A stretch of 64,000 bases of DNA from Levilactobacillus lindianensis (GTDB taxonomy: Bacteria > Bacillota > Bacilli > Lactobacillales > Lactobacillaceae), in the NCBI RefSeq assembly GCF_003946095.1, contig NZ_RHOD01000002.1, positions 62,001 to 126,000 of the forward strand. Direction: 5' to 3'. The position numbers and the translations under genes were made by a program. The notes under the pieces were generated by a model. It saw only the letters and a program-made list of their open reading frames with translations. It made no database searches and was not told where the DNA came from. Of this stretch, positions 38,243-47,043 are shown in pieces. Each line of letters begins with the position of its first letter. Position 1 is the first letter of the stretch.

Positions 38243-39359
38243 TTACTGCGGATTCTTCTGACTCAATTGCCACTGTAGGTAGGCATCGATAAACGGATCG
38301 AGATCCCCGTCCATGACAGCCTGCCCATTTCCGGTTTCATAGTTCGTCCGATGATCCTTCACCATGGTGTATGGGTGGAAGACGTATGACCGAATCTGTG
38401 AGCCCCAACCAATGTCGAGTTGTTCACCCTCAATGGCTGCCTTTTCCTGGGCTTTCTTTTCTTCTTCCCGTTCGTACAACTTAGCCCGTAACATAGCCAA
38501 GGCCGTTTGCCGGTTTTGAAGTTGTGATCGTTGTGCCTGGCTTTGCGTCACGATACCCGTTGGCAAATGGGTAATCCGTACCGCTGAAGAGGTCTTGTTG
38601 ACGTGTTGCCCACCGGCACCGGAAGCCCGATAAACATCGACCTTCAAGTCAGCTGGATTAATCTCAACGTCAACCGTCTCATCCAATTCTGGCAGAACGT
38701 CCACCGAAGCAAACGACGTGTGACGTCGACCGGCCGAATCAAATGGTGAAATTCGTACTAAGCGGTGAACGCCCTTCTCGGAACGCAGGTAACCATAGGC
38801 ATTGCGCCCGGCGATCAAGAGCGTCGCACTCCCGAGTCCAGCGACATCCCCCGCTTGATAATCCAAGATGGTCACCTGAAAATGATGCTGCTCCGCCCAG
38901 CGGGTGTACATCCGCATTAACATCGCACCCCAGTCCTGAGATTCCGTTCCACCGGCCCCTGGGTGAATTTCAAGGATAGCGTTGTTTCGGTCGTAGCGTT
39001 GATTCAATAACAGATTCAACCGATACTGACGCAAGGCGTCCTCGGCCTTGGTGTAGTTCTGATCAAATTCGGCCTGCATATCGGCATCGGGTTCCTCTTG
39101 AAGTAACTCAACCGCAACTTCTAGATCGGCAACCTGATCGCGCAAGTCTTCGAACTCACTGACTTTCCCCTTCATCTCATTGGTTTCGTCAATCAGTTTC
39201 TGAGCGGTGTTAGCATCGTCCCAAAACCCTGGTTGGGCCATTTGAGCTTCGTTAACACTGATGCTCTCATTGAGGGCATCGAAGTCAAAGCGACCCCCTA
39301 AAGCCGTCGAGTTGTTCCTGCATGGCCGCAATGTTCCGTTTTGCATCGCTTAATTCCAT
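38243..39359 (-). CDS. prfB: Peptide chain release factor 2, with programmed +1 frameshift
   Basis: Release factor 2 recognises UGA and UAA stops. The first 24 codons run from ATG 39359 (AAGGAG 9 nt upstream; MELSDAKRNIAAM...DGFRGSL) to an in-frame TGA at 39285-39287. The site reads AGG GGG TCG CTT TGA C: a Shine-Dalgarno-like AGGGGG and a slippery CTT before the stop, the classic RF2 autoregulation signal. After a +1 slip the frame continues D-F-D-A to 38243, giving about 371 residues with the SPF recognition motif (RISPFDSAG) and the catalytic GGQ (GAGGQHVNKT). A coordinate-only translation from 39346 would miss the true start. Confidence 0.97.
39282..39302 (-). promoter_or_regulatory. RF2 frameshift signal
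   Basis: Internal Shine-Dalgarno AGGGGG, slippery CTT, and UGA followed by C. When RF2 is scarce the ribosome slips +1 and makes more RF2. Confidence 0.95.
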
Positions 39360-39467
39360 TTTGTTTGGCTCCTTAGTTAAATAGATTTTGTCTGGATTGT
39401 GAACCTTGTGGAAACGTGTACTCATGGGCAGTCGGCTCCGTTTAACCCCACTAAGCACACTCTTTTC

Positions 39468-39500
39468 AAAAAAACGAGGCCGGAATCTCTTCCCGCCTCG
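39468..39500 (-). terminator. Terminator of secA
   Basis: Minus strand CGAGGC-GGGAA / TTCC-GGCCTCG followed by T7. It separates secA from prfB. Confidence 0.88.
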
Positions 39501-39511
39501 CCAGTTCCCGA

Positions 39512-41875
39512 TTATCGGGTAATATTTTGTCTAATTTCTGACTTCATGAACAACCGAGTGGCATCGTAATCGATATCTGAAATCATTTCTTCAAACATCC
39601 GGAAACCATCTTGTTGATATTCAACCAGTGGATTCAATTGACCATAACCCCGTAAGCCGATTGATTGACGCAATTGGTCCATCGCATCAATGTGGTCGGT
39701 CCAGTGAGAGTCAACGACCCGCAACAACACAACCTTTTCGAATTCCAGCATTTGAGCAGGATCATAGAGTTGCTTTTGCTTTTCGGCATAAACGGCTTCG
39801 GCTAAGCCCATGAAGTAGGCCTTAATCTCGTCGGCAGATTTGTCCTTCAATTCAGCAAGACTAATCTTTTCAGGTGAGACCATGGCCGAGATTCCGAAAT
39901 CAAGTAACGTGTCCAAATCCCAATCGGCCTTGTCGCCTTGGGTGTGTAAGTTAACCACCCGGTCAACAGTCCGCTTGATCATTGGCATCAGAACCCATTT
40001 CAGAGAATCGCTTTGGTTGATGACTTCGTTACGTTCACCGTAGATCACGTCACGTTGTTGACGCATAACGTCATCGTACTGCAGCACGTTCTTCCGGGAG
40101 TCATAGTTATTCCCTTCAACTCGCTTCTGAGCGGATTCAACTTGCTTGGTGATCATGCGACTCCGAATCACGGCGTCTTCACCTTCAACGTTCATCCGTT
40201 CCAAGAAGCCCTTAACTCGATCGGAACCGAATCGACGCATCAGATCATCTTCCAGGGATAGGTAGAACTGTGTCATACCAGGGTCCCCTTGACGACCGGA
40301 ACGTCCACGAAGTTGGTTATCAATCCGCCGAGATTCGTGACGTTCAGTCCCGATAACGGCTAACCCACCAATTTCAACCACGCCAGGTCCCAATTTAATA
40401 TCGGTCCCCCGCCCAGCCATGTTGGTGGCAATGGTAACGGCCCCACGTTGACCGGCATTCTGAATGATGTCGGCTTCCTTGGCGTGGTTCTTGGCGTTCA
40501 AGACCACGTGTGGAATCTTTTCTTGGTCGAGTCGTTCGGACAGGTATTCGGACGTTTCAACGGCAACGGTCCCGATTAGCATCGGCTGGCCCTTGGTATG
40601 CAACGTCTTGATTTCTGTCACAACAGCATCGAACTTGGATTCCAAAGTTGGGTACAACAAGTCAGGTTGGTCAACCCGGACAACCGGTTTGTTGGTTGGC
40701 ACGGAGACCACTTCCATGTTGTAAATTTCTCGGAATTCTTCGGCTTCGGTCTTCGCCGTCCCCGTCATCCCGGAAAGCTTCTTGTACATCCGGAATAAGT
40801 TTTGGTAGGTGATGTTGGCCATCGTCTTCGTTTCTTCTTGAATCTCCACGCCTTCCTTGGCTTCAATCGCTTGATGCAAGCCATCGGAATAACGCCGACC
40901 ATCCATAACCCGTCCAGTAAACGAGTCAACGATGAGCACTTCACCGTCTTGAACCACGTAATCCTTGTCACGTAACATGATATAGTTCGCCCGTAAGGCT
41001 TGGTCCATGTGGTGAGTCAAGGCCGTGTTGTCGGTGTCGTAGAGGTTCTTCAGGTTAAAGTACTTTTCAGCCTTTTCGATCCCGGTATCAGTCAAGGCAA
41101 CCGTCTTTGATTCCAAATCAATCTTAAAGTCGTCTTCTTCGTGCAGGGTCTTGGCAAAGCGGTCCACTCGTTGGTACAAAGCACTCGTACCTTCGGATTG
41201 GCCAGAAATGATCAGTGGCGTCCGGGCTTCATCAATTAAGATGGAGTCCACTTCGTCGACAATGGCGAAGTTTAAGGGACGTTGCACCATATCTTCCTTG
41301 TAAACCACCATGTTATCCCGCAGGTAATCGAACCCGATTTCCCCGTTGGTGGAGTACGTGATATCAGCCAAATAAGCTTCACGTTTTTCTTCGGAAGACT
41401 TTTCAGCGGAGTTCAATCCCACCGTTAAGCCCATCCAGTTGTACAATTCACCCATTTCAGTGGCATCACGTGCAGACAGGTATTCGTTAACCGTCACAAC
41501 GTGGACCCCTTTGCCAGCTAAGGCATTCAGGTAAACTGGCATCGTCGCGGTCAAGGTTTTCCCCTCACCGGTCTTCATTTCGGCAATGTTACCTTCGTGA
41601 AGGACAATCCCACCCATGATTTGGACGTGGAATGGATAGAGGCCGAGGACCCGCTTCGCACCTTCACGAATAGCAGCGAAGGCCTCAGGCAATAAATCAT
41701 CCAAGGTTTCGCCGTCTTGATAGCGCTGTTTAAATTCTGGCGTTTTAGCCTTCAGATCTTCATCTGACAGCTTTGCGTAATCGTCAGCGTAAGCGCCAAC
41801 TTCATCCGCTAATTTACTTAGGCGTCGTAAAGTCCGTCGATCACTTTCGACCCATCGTTTCAAAATATTTGGCAT
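39512..41875 (-). CDS. secA: Preprotein translocase ATPase SecA (short form)
   Basis: A 787-residue motor ATPase that drives secretory proteins through SecYEG. Walker A is in MKTGEGKTL (about residue 100), Walker B is [11 protein letters not shown], and the helicase motif [10 protein letters not shown] and helical wing domain follow. The protein stops at SEIRQNITR with no C-terminal CxCxSG zinc-binding tail, the usual state in lactobacilli (known). The -10 TACAAT promoter lies 70 bp upstream. Its partner SecG is encoded at 1381. Confidence 0.98.
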   Translation of the reverse strand: MPNILKRWVESDRRTLRRLSKLADEVGAYADDYAKLSDEDLKAKTPEFKQRYQDGETLDDLLPEAFAAIREGAKRVLGLYPFHVQIMGGIVLHEGNIAEMKTGEGKTLTATMPVYLNALAGKGVHVVTVNEYLSARDATEMGELYNWMGLTVGLNSAEKSSEEKREAYLADITYSTNGEIGFDYLRDNMVVYKEDMVQRPLNFAIVDEVDSILIDEARTPLIISGQSEGTSALYQRVDRFAKTLHEEDDFKIDLESKTVALTDTGIEKAEKYFNLKNLYDTDNTALTHHMDQALRANYIMLRDKDYVVQDGEVLIVDSFTGRVMDGRRYSDGLHQAIEAKEGVEIQEETKTMANITYQNLFRMYKKLSGMTGTAKTEAEEFREIYNMEVVSVPTNKPVVRVDQPDLLYPTLESKFDAVVTEIKTLHTKGQPMLIGTVAVETSEYLSERLDQEKIPHVVLNAKNHAKEADIIQNAGQRGAVTIATNMAGRGTDIKLGPGVVEIGGLAVIGTERHESRRIDNQLRGRSGRQGDPGMTQFYLSLEDDLMRRFGSDRVKGFLERMNVEGEDAVIRSRMITKQVESAQKRVEGNNYDSRKNVLQYDDVMRQQRDVIYGERNEVINQSDSLKWVLMPMIKRTVDRVVNLHTQGDKADWDLDTLLDFGISAMVSPEKISLAELKDKSADEIKAYFMGLAEAVYAEKQKQLYDPAQMLEFEKVVLLRVVDSHWTDHIDAMDQLRQSIGLRGYGQLNPLVEYQQDGFRMFEEMISDIDYDATRLFMKSEIRQNITR

Positions 41876-41945
41876 GTGAGAATTCCCTTCAGTACTTTTA
41901 TAAGTCTATTTAAAGTTACCTATTTCTTGGCAATAAATCAACCTA

Positions 41946-41974
41946 CATTGTAACACTAACCCGGGCAAGATGAA
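41946..41974 (-). promoter_or_regulatory. Promoter of secA
   Basis: Minus strand: -35 TTTCAT, 17-bp spacer, extended -10 TGT-TACAAT. Confidence 0.5.
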
Positions 41975-42029
41975 ACTTTTCTACCCACCTAGCGAATGAT
42001 GAAAGCGGATTCTTTGAGTGCTGAGACTA

Positions 42030-42053
42030 AAAAAGCACCGCCGAGGCGGTACT
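42030..42053 (-). terminator. Terminator of hpf
   Basis: Minus strand AGTACCGCC / GGCGGTGCT (one wobble), minimal loop, followed by T6. Confidence 0.85.
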
Positions 42054-42070
42054 TCGTTAGTTAGTCAACA

Positions 42071-42622
42071 TTATTGGTCGTCGGCTTCAATCAGACCATA
42101 ACGGCCGTCGTTGCGGCGGTAGACAATGCTGATCCCATTGGTTTCAGCATCCTCGTAGATAAAGAAGTCGTGGCCTAACATGTCCATTTGCAGAACAGCT
42201 TCTTCATTATCCATTGGCTTTAACGAAACGCGTTTAGTCCGGACAACCTCGAGTTCGTTACTTTCAGCTGGTTCTTCCGCAGCCTCTGAAGCGAAATCAA
42301 GATGCTTGTAGCCTTTTTCCCGAGACTTACGGTTAACTTTGGTCTTGTACTTGCGAATTTGACGTTCCAGCTTGTCAGTAACCAGGTCAACACTTGCATA
42401 TAAGTCCGGAGAGGTTTCCTCCGCCCGTAATGTCAAGTATGGGAGTGGGATTGTTACTTCAACCTTCGCTGTCTTGTTTTGGTAGACCTTCAGGTTGACA
42501 TGCGCAATTGCCTCAACTTTGTTGTCGAAATATTTCTCCAACTTGCTGATACGCTTTTCAACGTAATCCCGTATTGCGTCAGTAACTTCGATGTTTTCAC
42601 CACGAATATTAAATGTGAGCAT
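42071..42622 (-). CDS. hpf: Ribosome hibernation promoting factor, long form
   Basis: A 183-residue protein. The N-terminal S30AE/RaiA domain (about residues 1-100: MLTFNIRGENIEVTDAIRDY, KLEKYF, LYASVDLVTDKLERQI) binds the ribosomal decoding region. A linker leads to the C-terminal dimerisation domain (about 125-180: VRTKRVSLKPMDNEEAVLQMDMLGHDFFIYED). The long form makes 100S ribosome dimers alone. It has a near-consensus promoter and its own terminator, so it is monocistronic. Confidence 0.96.
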   Translation of the reverse strand: MLTFNIRGENIEVTDAIRDYVEKRISKLEKYFDNKVEAIAHVNLKVYQNKTAKVEVTIPLPYLTLRAEETSPDLYASVDLVTDKLERQIRKYKTKVNRKSREKGYKHLDFASEAAEEPAESNELEVVRTKRVSLKPMDNEEAVLQMDMLGHDFFIYEDAETNGISIVYRRNDGRYGLIEADDQ

Positions 42623-42707
42623 AAAACTTCTCTCCCTTCAGCCAAGAGATTGCTTGGCTTGCTCAGCACTAGAAGGACCACTCTTCTAATATGCTTTGCT
42701 TACATTT

Positions 42708-42736
42708 ATTATAATAGAAAGCCCTCTCATAAACAA
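42708..42736 (-). promoter_or_regulatory. Promoter of hpf
   Basis: Minus strand: -35 TTGTTT, 17-bp spacer, perfect -10 TATAAT, about 80 nt of leader. Confidence 0.7.
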
Positions 42737-42761
42737 TTAATCTTGTCATTTTTATGACCAC

Positions 42762-43436
42762 CTAACGCGCTAAAGTCAGGCTAGTAACCGCTTTCGCGCC
42801 ACCCAAATAAATTTGCTGTGCGGCATGCCGTAAAGTTCGCCCTGTGGTATACACATCATCCAACAGTAAAACCCGCCGATTAGCTAGAACCTCACCGGCC
42901 CCCGCCACCAACTCAAATGGCTGAGGGGTCAGCAGTCTTTCTTGTCGCGTCTTGGCCGACTGTGGACGATCCTTATGGGTTGCCGTGACCGCCAGCACTT
43001 GTTGAAAGGGTTGACCCGTCAACCAGCCTGTCACCTGATTGAATCCACGAGTCTGCCAGGTCCGCTGGTCAATGGGAATCGGCACCAAAACCTCATAATT
43101 TTCCCGTTTCAGAGCCGTGCTCAACGCCGCTTGTAGTCCCAGTCGCAACCGATAGTCTCCTTGAAATTTGTACTGCTGCATGTAGGCCTTCATCCCCGCA
43201 TCATAACAGTATAGGGCCCGGTTTCGAAGGTTATCGGGCCACCGTCGACAATCGTGGCAGACCTCACTGGTAGCCTGTTGGCGGCCACATTGGGGACAAT
43301 ACTGTGACCCAATCGGTGTCAGCTGTTCCCGACAGGCCGGGCACAACGCTGGTTGGGGTAACGGTCGCCACTGCCAAATCATGGCTACCGTCAGTGGCAG
43401 GCTAAACAATCGTCCACACCACACGCAGCCTAACAT
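42762..43436 (-). CDS. comFC: ComFC-type phosphoribosyltransferase-like competence protein
   Basis: A 224-residue protein with an N-terminal zinc-ribbon (CVWCGRLF, CPACREQ, CPQCGRQ, CHDCRRW) and a C-terminal phosphoribosyltransferase fold whose PRPP loop is VLLLDDVYTTGRTLR. ComFC is needed for transformation, with an unresolved catalytic role. It overlaps comFA by 7 bp. No terminator is seen before the hpf promoter. Confidence 0.94.
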   Translation of the reverse strand: MLGCVWCGRLFSLPLTVAMIWQWRPLPQPALCPACREQLTPIGSQYCPQCGRQQATSEVCHDCRRWPDNLRNRALYCYDAGMKAYMQQYKFQGDYRLRLGLQAALSTALKRENYEVLVPIPIDQRTWQTRGFNQVTGWLTGQPFQQVLAVTATHKDRPQSAKTRQERLLTPQPFELVAGAGEVLANRRVLLLDDVYTTGRTLRHAAQQIYLGGAKAVTSLTLAR

Positions 43437-44749
43437 TGCCGGCCTCCCTGCCGTCGGCCCTGACGATTCAAACGGGTGATCATGGCCCGGGCCCGCTGGA
43501 CATTGCGTGCATTACTATGGCAGTAAGCCAGGACTTGACCCCCGGGATCACTGGCCAGTCGGCCAACCCGGCCGGCAATCTGAACCAGCGCCGCCGTCGA
43601 GAAGACCGGATCATCGGCCCCGAGAATTGCCACCGCCACGCTGGGAAATGTCACGCCCCTTTCCAGAATGGTGGTGGTTACCAGGTATCGCTGTTGGCCC
43701 TCACGAAAGGCTTGGACCTTAGCTTGCCGATCAGGATCGGCGGCATACACCGTCGTCCCACCACTCAGACCGTTTCGTGCCAAAACTGCCGCTACTACTG
43801 ACAGATCAGCCACGTGAGGCACAAAAATGAGGAAGGGTCGCCGGGCTTGCCACCAACGATTCAACTGGTGCTGCAGTCCCATTGGCAAACGCCCCTGTCG
43901 CAATTGCTGCCGCCAACGCCAACTAATCTTGAGTTGAATGGGGGGCAAGAGATACCCGTGATAACGCAACGGTAAGTAAGTCACCGCCACCTTCCCTTGC
44001 TTTATCTCCCGTTGGAGACGCTCTCCCGGCGTTGCCGTCAGATATAGACAACTTCCCGCTTCCTTCTGCGCGCGGTCAATTGCCACCTGTAACATGGGAC
44101 TGGTGGCTAACGGGAACGCATCAACCTCATCTACCACGATCCAATCAAAGGCCCGATCGAAACGTAGAAGCTGATGAGTGGTGCAAATTGTGAGTTGACA
44201 ATAGTGATAGGCCACCGGCTGCCCGCCATAGAGCACGCACTGCTCAACCCCACCAAAATCGCGTTGCAGGCGGGGCGCGAGTTCCAAACAAACGTCGACT
44301 CGCGGCGACACCCAGGCTACCCGCCAACCCTGGCGTAACGCTTCAGCCAAGGCTGGGTAGACAATCTCAGTCTTCCCGGCCCCCGTCACGGCCCACAAGA
44401 GTTGGCGATGCCCGGCCTGAGCATGCGCTTGAACGGCCGTAGCAGCCTGGGCTTGCAACTCACTGAGCTGGCCCCGCCAGGTGCAACCCCCACTAACCAG
44501 TCGAGGAAAGCGATTTGGTTCCGGAATAGTGTATAATCGATCCTGAGTGGTCAGCCGGCCTAACTGCAGACAAGTGCGACAGTACCGGTCCCCATTGGGG
44601 AGTCGATCCGCTGGCGCAACCCATTGATAGCATCGTTGACACCGCCAACGCGTGCCCACCGCCACAATCGCGGGACTAGTTACCATACCTGGTGCCCCCG
44701 GCAGTGGCGTCGGCGACCGCCGCCCAAATAATTCCGAAAAATCTGTCAT
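43430..44749 (-). CDS. comFA: ComFA-type competence helicase
   Basis: A 439-residue superfamily-2 helicase: N-terminal zinc finger (CQRCYQW...YCRTCLQL, about residues 38-60), P-loop AVTGAGKTE (about 119-127), a DEVD box, TATPG, and the C-terminal motif AGRVGR. ComFA pulls incoming single-stranded DNA through the membrane with ComEC. GGGAGG lies 8 nt before the ATG. With comFC it makes the late-competence operon comFA-comFC. I saw only a poor match (TACGGAGT) to the ComX box upstream. Confidence 0.94.
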   Translation of the reverse strand: MTDFSELFGRRSPTPLPGAPGMVTSPAIVAVGTRWRCQRCYQWVAPADRLPNGDRYCRTCLQLGRLTTQDRLYTIPEPNRFPRLVSGGCTWRGQLSELQAQAATAVQAHAQAGHRQLLWAVTGAGKTEIVYPALAEALRQGWRVAWVSPRVDVCLELAPRLQRDFGGVEQCVLYGGQPVAYHYCQLTICTTHQLLRFDRAFDWIVVDEVDAFPLATSPMLQVAIDRAQKEAGSCLYLTATPGERLQREIKQGKVAVTYLPLRYHGYLLPPIQLKISWRWRQQLRQGRLPMGLQHQLNRWWQARRPFLIFVPHVADLSVVAAVLARNGLSGGTTVYAADPDRQAKVQAFREGQQRYLVTTTILERGVTFPSVAVAILGADDPVFSTAALVQIAGRVGRLASDPGGQVLAYCHSNARNVQRARAMITRLNRQGRRQGGRQC

Positions 44750-44823
44750 ATGTCATCCCTCCCTAGTCCTTCAGGGATAACTCCGTAAACGACAGCTTAA
44801 AATTTGTAAAGGATGGTTATTTT

Positions 44824-45477
44824 ATGGAAACTGATTACCTCACCATCAAAGCAGCCGGTCAACACGCCTTAGAGATCAAAAAATCCCGGTTCATCGCCGA
44901 CGTGGGCCGCGTGACCACCGAAGACGACGCCCAGGCCTTTATTGACAATGTCATTGCCCGGGAGCCCAAGGCGACCCACCATTGCTGGGCCTACGTTCTG
45001 GGTGAACACGACGAAATCCAGCGGGAAAGTGACAATGGCGAGCCTTCCGGAACCGCTGGTGTCCCAATCCTAACCGTCCTCAAACGAAACGATCTGCACA
45101 ACGCAATAACCGTGGTTACACGGTACTTTGGGGGCATCAAGCTTGGTGCCGGCGGGTTAATCCGAGCTTACAGCAACGCCACCTCCACCGGAATCGAAGC
45201 CACGGGGGTGGTCAAACTAGTCAGGCAGCGTGAACTCACGCTCACGGTCTCCTATCCCCTCTACGACCGTCTGGTCCACTACCTGACTGAGAATGCCATC
45301 AGTGTGCTAGACACGGCCTACACCGACGCCGTCGCCGTCACCATCGCCGTTGACCTCGATGCGGTCGCTACGACTCAGGAGGCCATTACGAACCTGCTGA
45401 GCAACCAATTCACAGTCCAGGAAGGCCCAGTAGCCTACCACGAGGTCCCCGTTGAAATTCATGCCAGCAATCGCTAA
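44824..45477 (+). CDS. yigZ: YigZ/IMPACT-family protein
   Basis: A 217-residue protein with an N-terminal UPF0029/IMPACT domain (KKSRFIADVGRVTTEDDAQAFI, ATHHCWAYVLGE, DNGEPSGTAGVPIL, VTRYFGGIKLGAGGLIRAYS) and a C-terminal DUF1949 ferredoxin-like domain. Family members are linked to translation control and to ligand-binding of unknown kind. It is divergent from comFA, the arrangement known in Bacillus and lactobacilli. Monocistronic. Confidence 0.92.
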   Translation: METDYLTIKAAGQHALEIKKSRFIADVGRVTTEDDAQAFIDNVIAREPKATHHCWAYVLGEHDEIQRESDNGEPSGTAGVPILTVLKRNDLHNAITVVTRYFGGIKLGAGGLIRAYSNATSTGIEATGVVKLVRQRELTLTVSYPLYDRLVHYLTENAISVLDTAYTDAVAVTIAVDLDAVATTQEAITNLLSNQFTVQEGPVAYHEVPVEIHASNR

Positions 45478-45504
45478 CGTTTCGTCCATAGACGTTGGGA
45501 GCAC

Positions 45505-45538
45505 AAAAGTGCCTGAGACTTTTGTCTCGGGCACTTTT
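45505..45538. terminator. Bidirectional terminator between yigZ and tagO
   Basis: AAAAGTGCCTGAGAC / GTCTCGGGCACTTTT, 4-nt loop, with T runs usable on both strands. Confidence 0.9.
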
Positions 45539-45556
45539 CGTTTCGCGTCGAAAACC

Positions 45557-46651
45557 TTAATCAGAATTCTTCGACGTCAGTTTTTTAACAATGTGATTGA
45601 TCCAATGTAGCAGTGGCTGTCGGTCGGAACCAACCAAGCCAATGGCTTCCACGAAAAGCTCCAAGCCAATCAGAATGGCGATGGTCAGCAGGACTGACCC
45701 CCAGATCGTGGAGAGCGGGTAAAGCAAAGAAATAAAGGAGAAAATTAGGGCAATACCGTAGATGACCAACACCGTTTGTCGGTGGGTCAAGCCTAACTGC
45801 ATCAACCGGTGATGCAGATGGTGCTTGTCCGCATGGGAGATCGGCTGCTTATTTAAGATCCGCCGAATCATGGCGTAAACAGTATCGGTGATGGGAACTC
45901 CCAGAATAATAACTGGGATAATGACCGAGATAAACGTAACGTTCTTCAACCCGTACAAGGAGAAACAAGCGATCATGAACCCAATAAATTGGGCCCCGGT
46001 ATCCCCCAGATAAATCCGAGCCGGGAAGAAGTTGTAGGGCAGAAAGCCCACCATCGCTGCCACTAAGGCGAAGATCATGATGGCGACCCAAGTGTTCGCC
46101 ACGTTGAGGAAGAAAAGACCTGTAATTCCTGTCGTCGTTAACGCAATGATGGAGACCCCGGTTGCCAACCCATCGAGGCCATCGATCAGGTTGATAGCAT
46201 TGATGATGGCCACGATCCAGATTAAAGTAATCGGTAAGGCTAACCACCCGAAATGCCAGACGCCAACAAAGGGTAACGTCAGGTAACGCATCCGGACACC
46301 GGCAATAAAGTAAACTTCTAAGGCAGCCAGCGTTTGAAACATCACCTTTTGGCGTGGCCGCAGTTCAAAGACATCATCGATCATCCCGCCGACAACGATA
46401 ATACACTCGCCACCGAACAACCCCCATAGCTGCTGGGTTGGCATCTGATCACGGAGTAAAAACATGGTCGAGAAGGTGAAGGCAATAAAGATTGCCAAGC
46501 CACCCAATGTGGGCATGGGCACCTTGTTGACGCGTCGCTGATTTGGTTTATCCACCGCACCAATTTGAAACGCAAGGCGGCGTACAAACGGCGTTAGGAC
46601 TGCGGAGATAATCATGGTAGCGAATAAGCTAACAATAATCTCAAATTTCAT
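45557..46651 (-). CDS. tagO: Undecaprenyl-phosphate N-acetylglucosaminyl-1-phosphate transferase (TagO/WecA type)
   Basis: A 364-residue MraY-like membrane enzyme that starts wall teichoic acid or polysaccharide synthesis on undecaprenyl phosphate. The family residues are visible: DKPNQRRVNKVPMPTLGGLAI, GGMIDDVFELRP, NAINLIDGLDGLA, YLGDTGAQFIGF and the HxH-rich loop HADKHHLHHRLMQLGLTHRQ. I start it at ATG 46651 (MKFEIIVSL) with AAAGAGG upstream; a longer frame to 46738 would run through the promoter at 46689-46717. Confidence 0.93.
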   Translation of the reverse strand: MKFEIIVSLFATMIISAVLTPFVRRLAFQIGAVDKPNQRRVNKVPMPTLGGLAIFIAFTFSTMFLLRDQMPTQQLWGLFGGECIIVVGGMIDDVFELRPRQKVMFQTLAALEVYFIAGVRMRYLTLPFVGVWHFGWLALPITLIWIVAIINAINLIDGLDGLATGVSIIALTTTGITGLFFLNVANTWVAIMIFALVAAMVGFLPYNFFPARIYLGDTGAQFIGFMIACFSLYGLKNVTFISVIIPVIILGVPITDTVYAMIRRILNKQPISHADKHHLHHRLMQLGLTHRQTVLVIYGIALIFSFISLLYPLSTIWGSVLLTIAILIGLELFVEAIGLVGSDRQPLLHWINHIVKKLTSKNSD

Positions 46652-46688
46652 AAAGTGTCCTCTTTCTTTTCTATCGGTTCTTTTGCTA

Positions 46689-46717
46689 ATTATACAAATC
46701 TCACAAATCAAACACAA
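46689..46717 (-). promoter_or_regulatory. Promoter of tagO
   Basis: Minus strand: -35 TTGTGT, 17-bp spacer, perfect -10 TATAAT, about 40 nt before the ATG. Confidence 0.65.
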
Positions 46718-46965
46718 CCGCCATTTCAGATCCCCCACTAACCTTACGGAAGATTTAAACGGTGTCCTTATTCACAAATTAATGGAATCCATTTCATAAA
46801 TTGAACAATATTCTCAGTTAGCCGAAGGCCGCCAGTCTGCGGCACCCCGGGGTCATCGTCCATCTCCACCCACACGATCGTTAAGTCACCCCACTTGTGA
46901 AATTTCCGACCAACTCTCAGAACTCGCGCCCAAATTCAATCGCTAAATTCTCCTAAATTCAGATC

Positions 46966-47004
46966 AAAAAGGCGGCAGACCCGCTTCACAGAAGGCCCAC
47001 CGCC
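46966..47004 (-). terminator. Terminator of kimA
   Basis: Minus strand GGCGG / CCGCC outer stem with CTTC/GAAG inner stem, followed by T5. Confidence 0.65.
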
Positions 47005-47043
47005 GGGTATTGGGGCCACCGAGGAAGCTCCTCGGCACCACAA

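Larger units (their letters stand above)
46652..47043. other. Gene-free gap between kimA and tagO
   Basis: It holds the tagO promoter (46689-46717) and the kimA terminator (46966-47004). In the rest, minus-strand bases 46768-46863 form a 31-codon frame (M-D-D-D start) that I do not accept as a gene. Nothing else is recognised. Confidence 0.5.

Noticed and set aside
44750-44823. ComX (CIN) box before comFA
   Set aside because: The best candidate, TACGGAGT, matches the TACGAATA core at only five of eight positions.
46768-46863. 31-codon minus-strand ORF (M-D-D-D start) after kimA
   Set aside because: The only Shine-Dalgarno-like bases touch the ATG, and there is no promoter of its own; length is within chance. 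The frame extends open upstream without a start, so a gene remnant is possible but unsupported.
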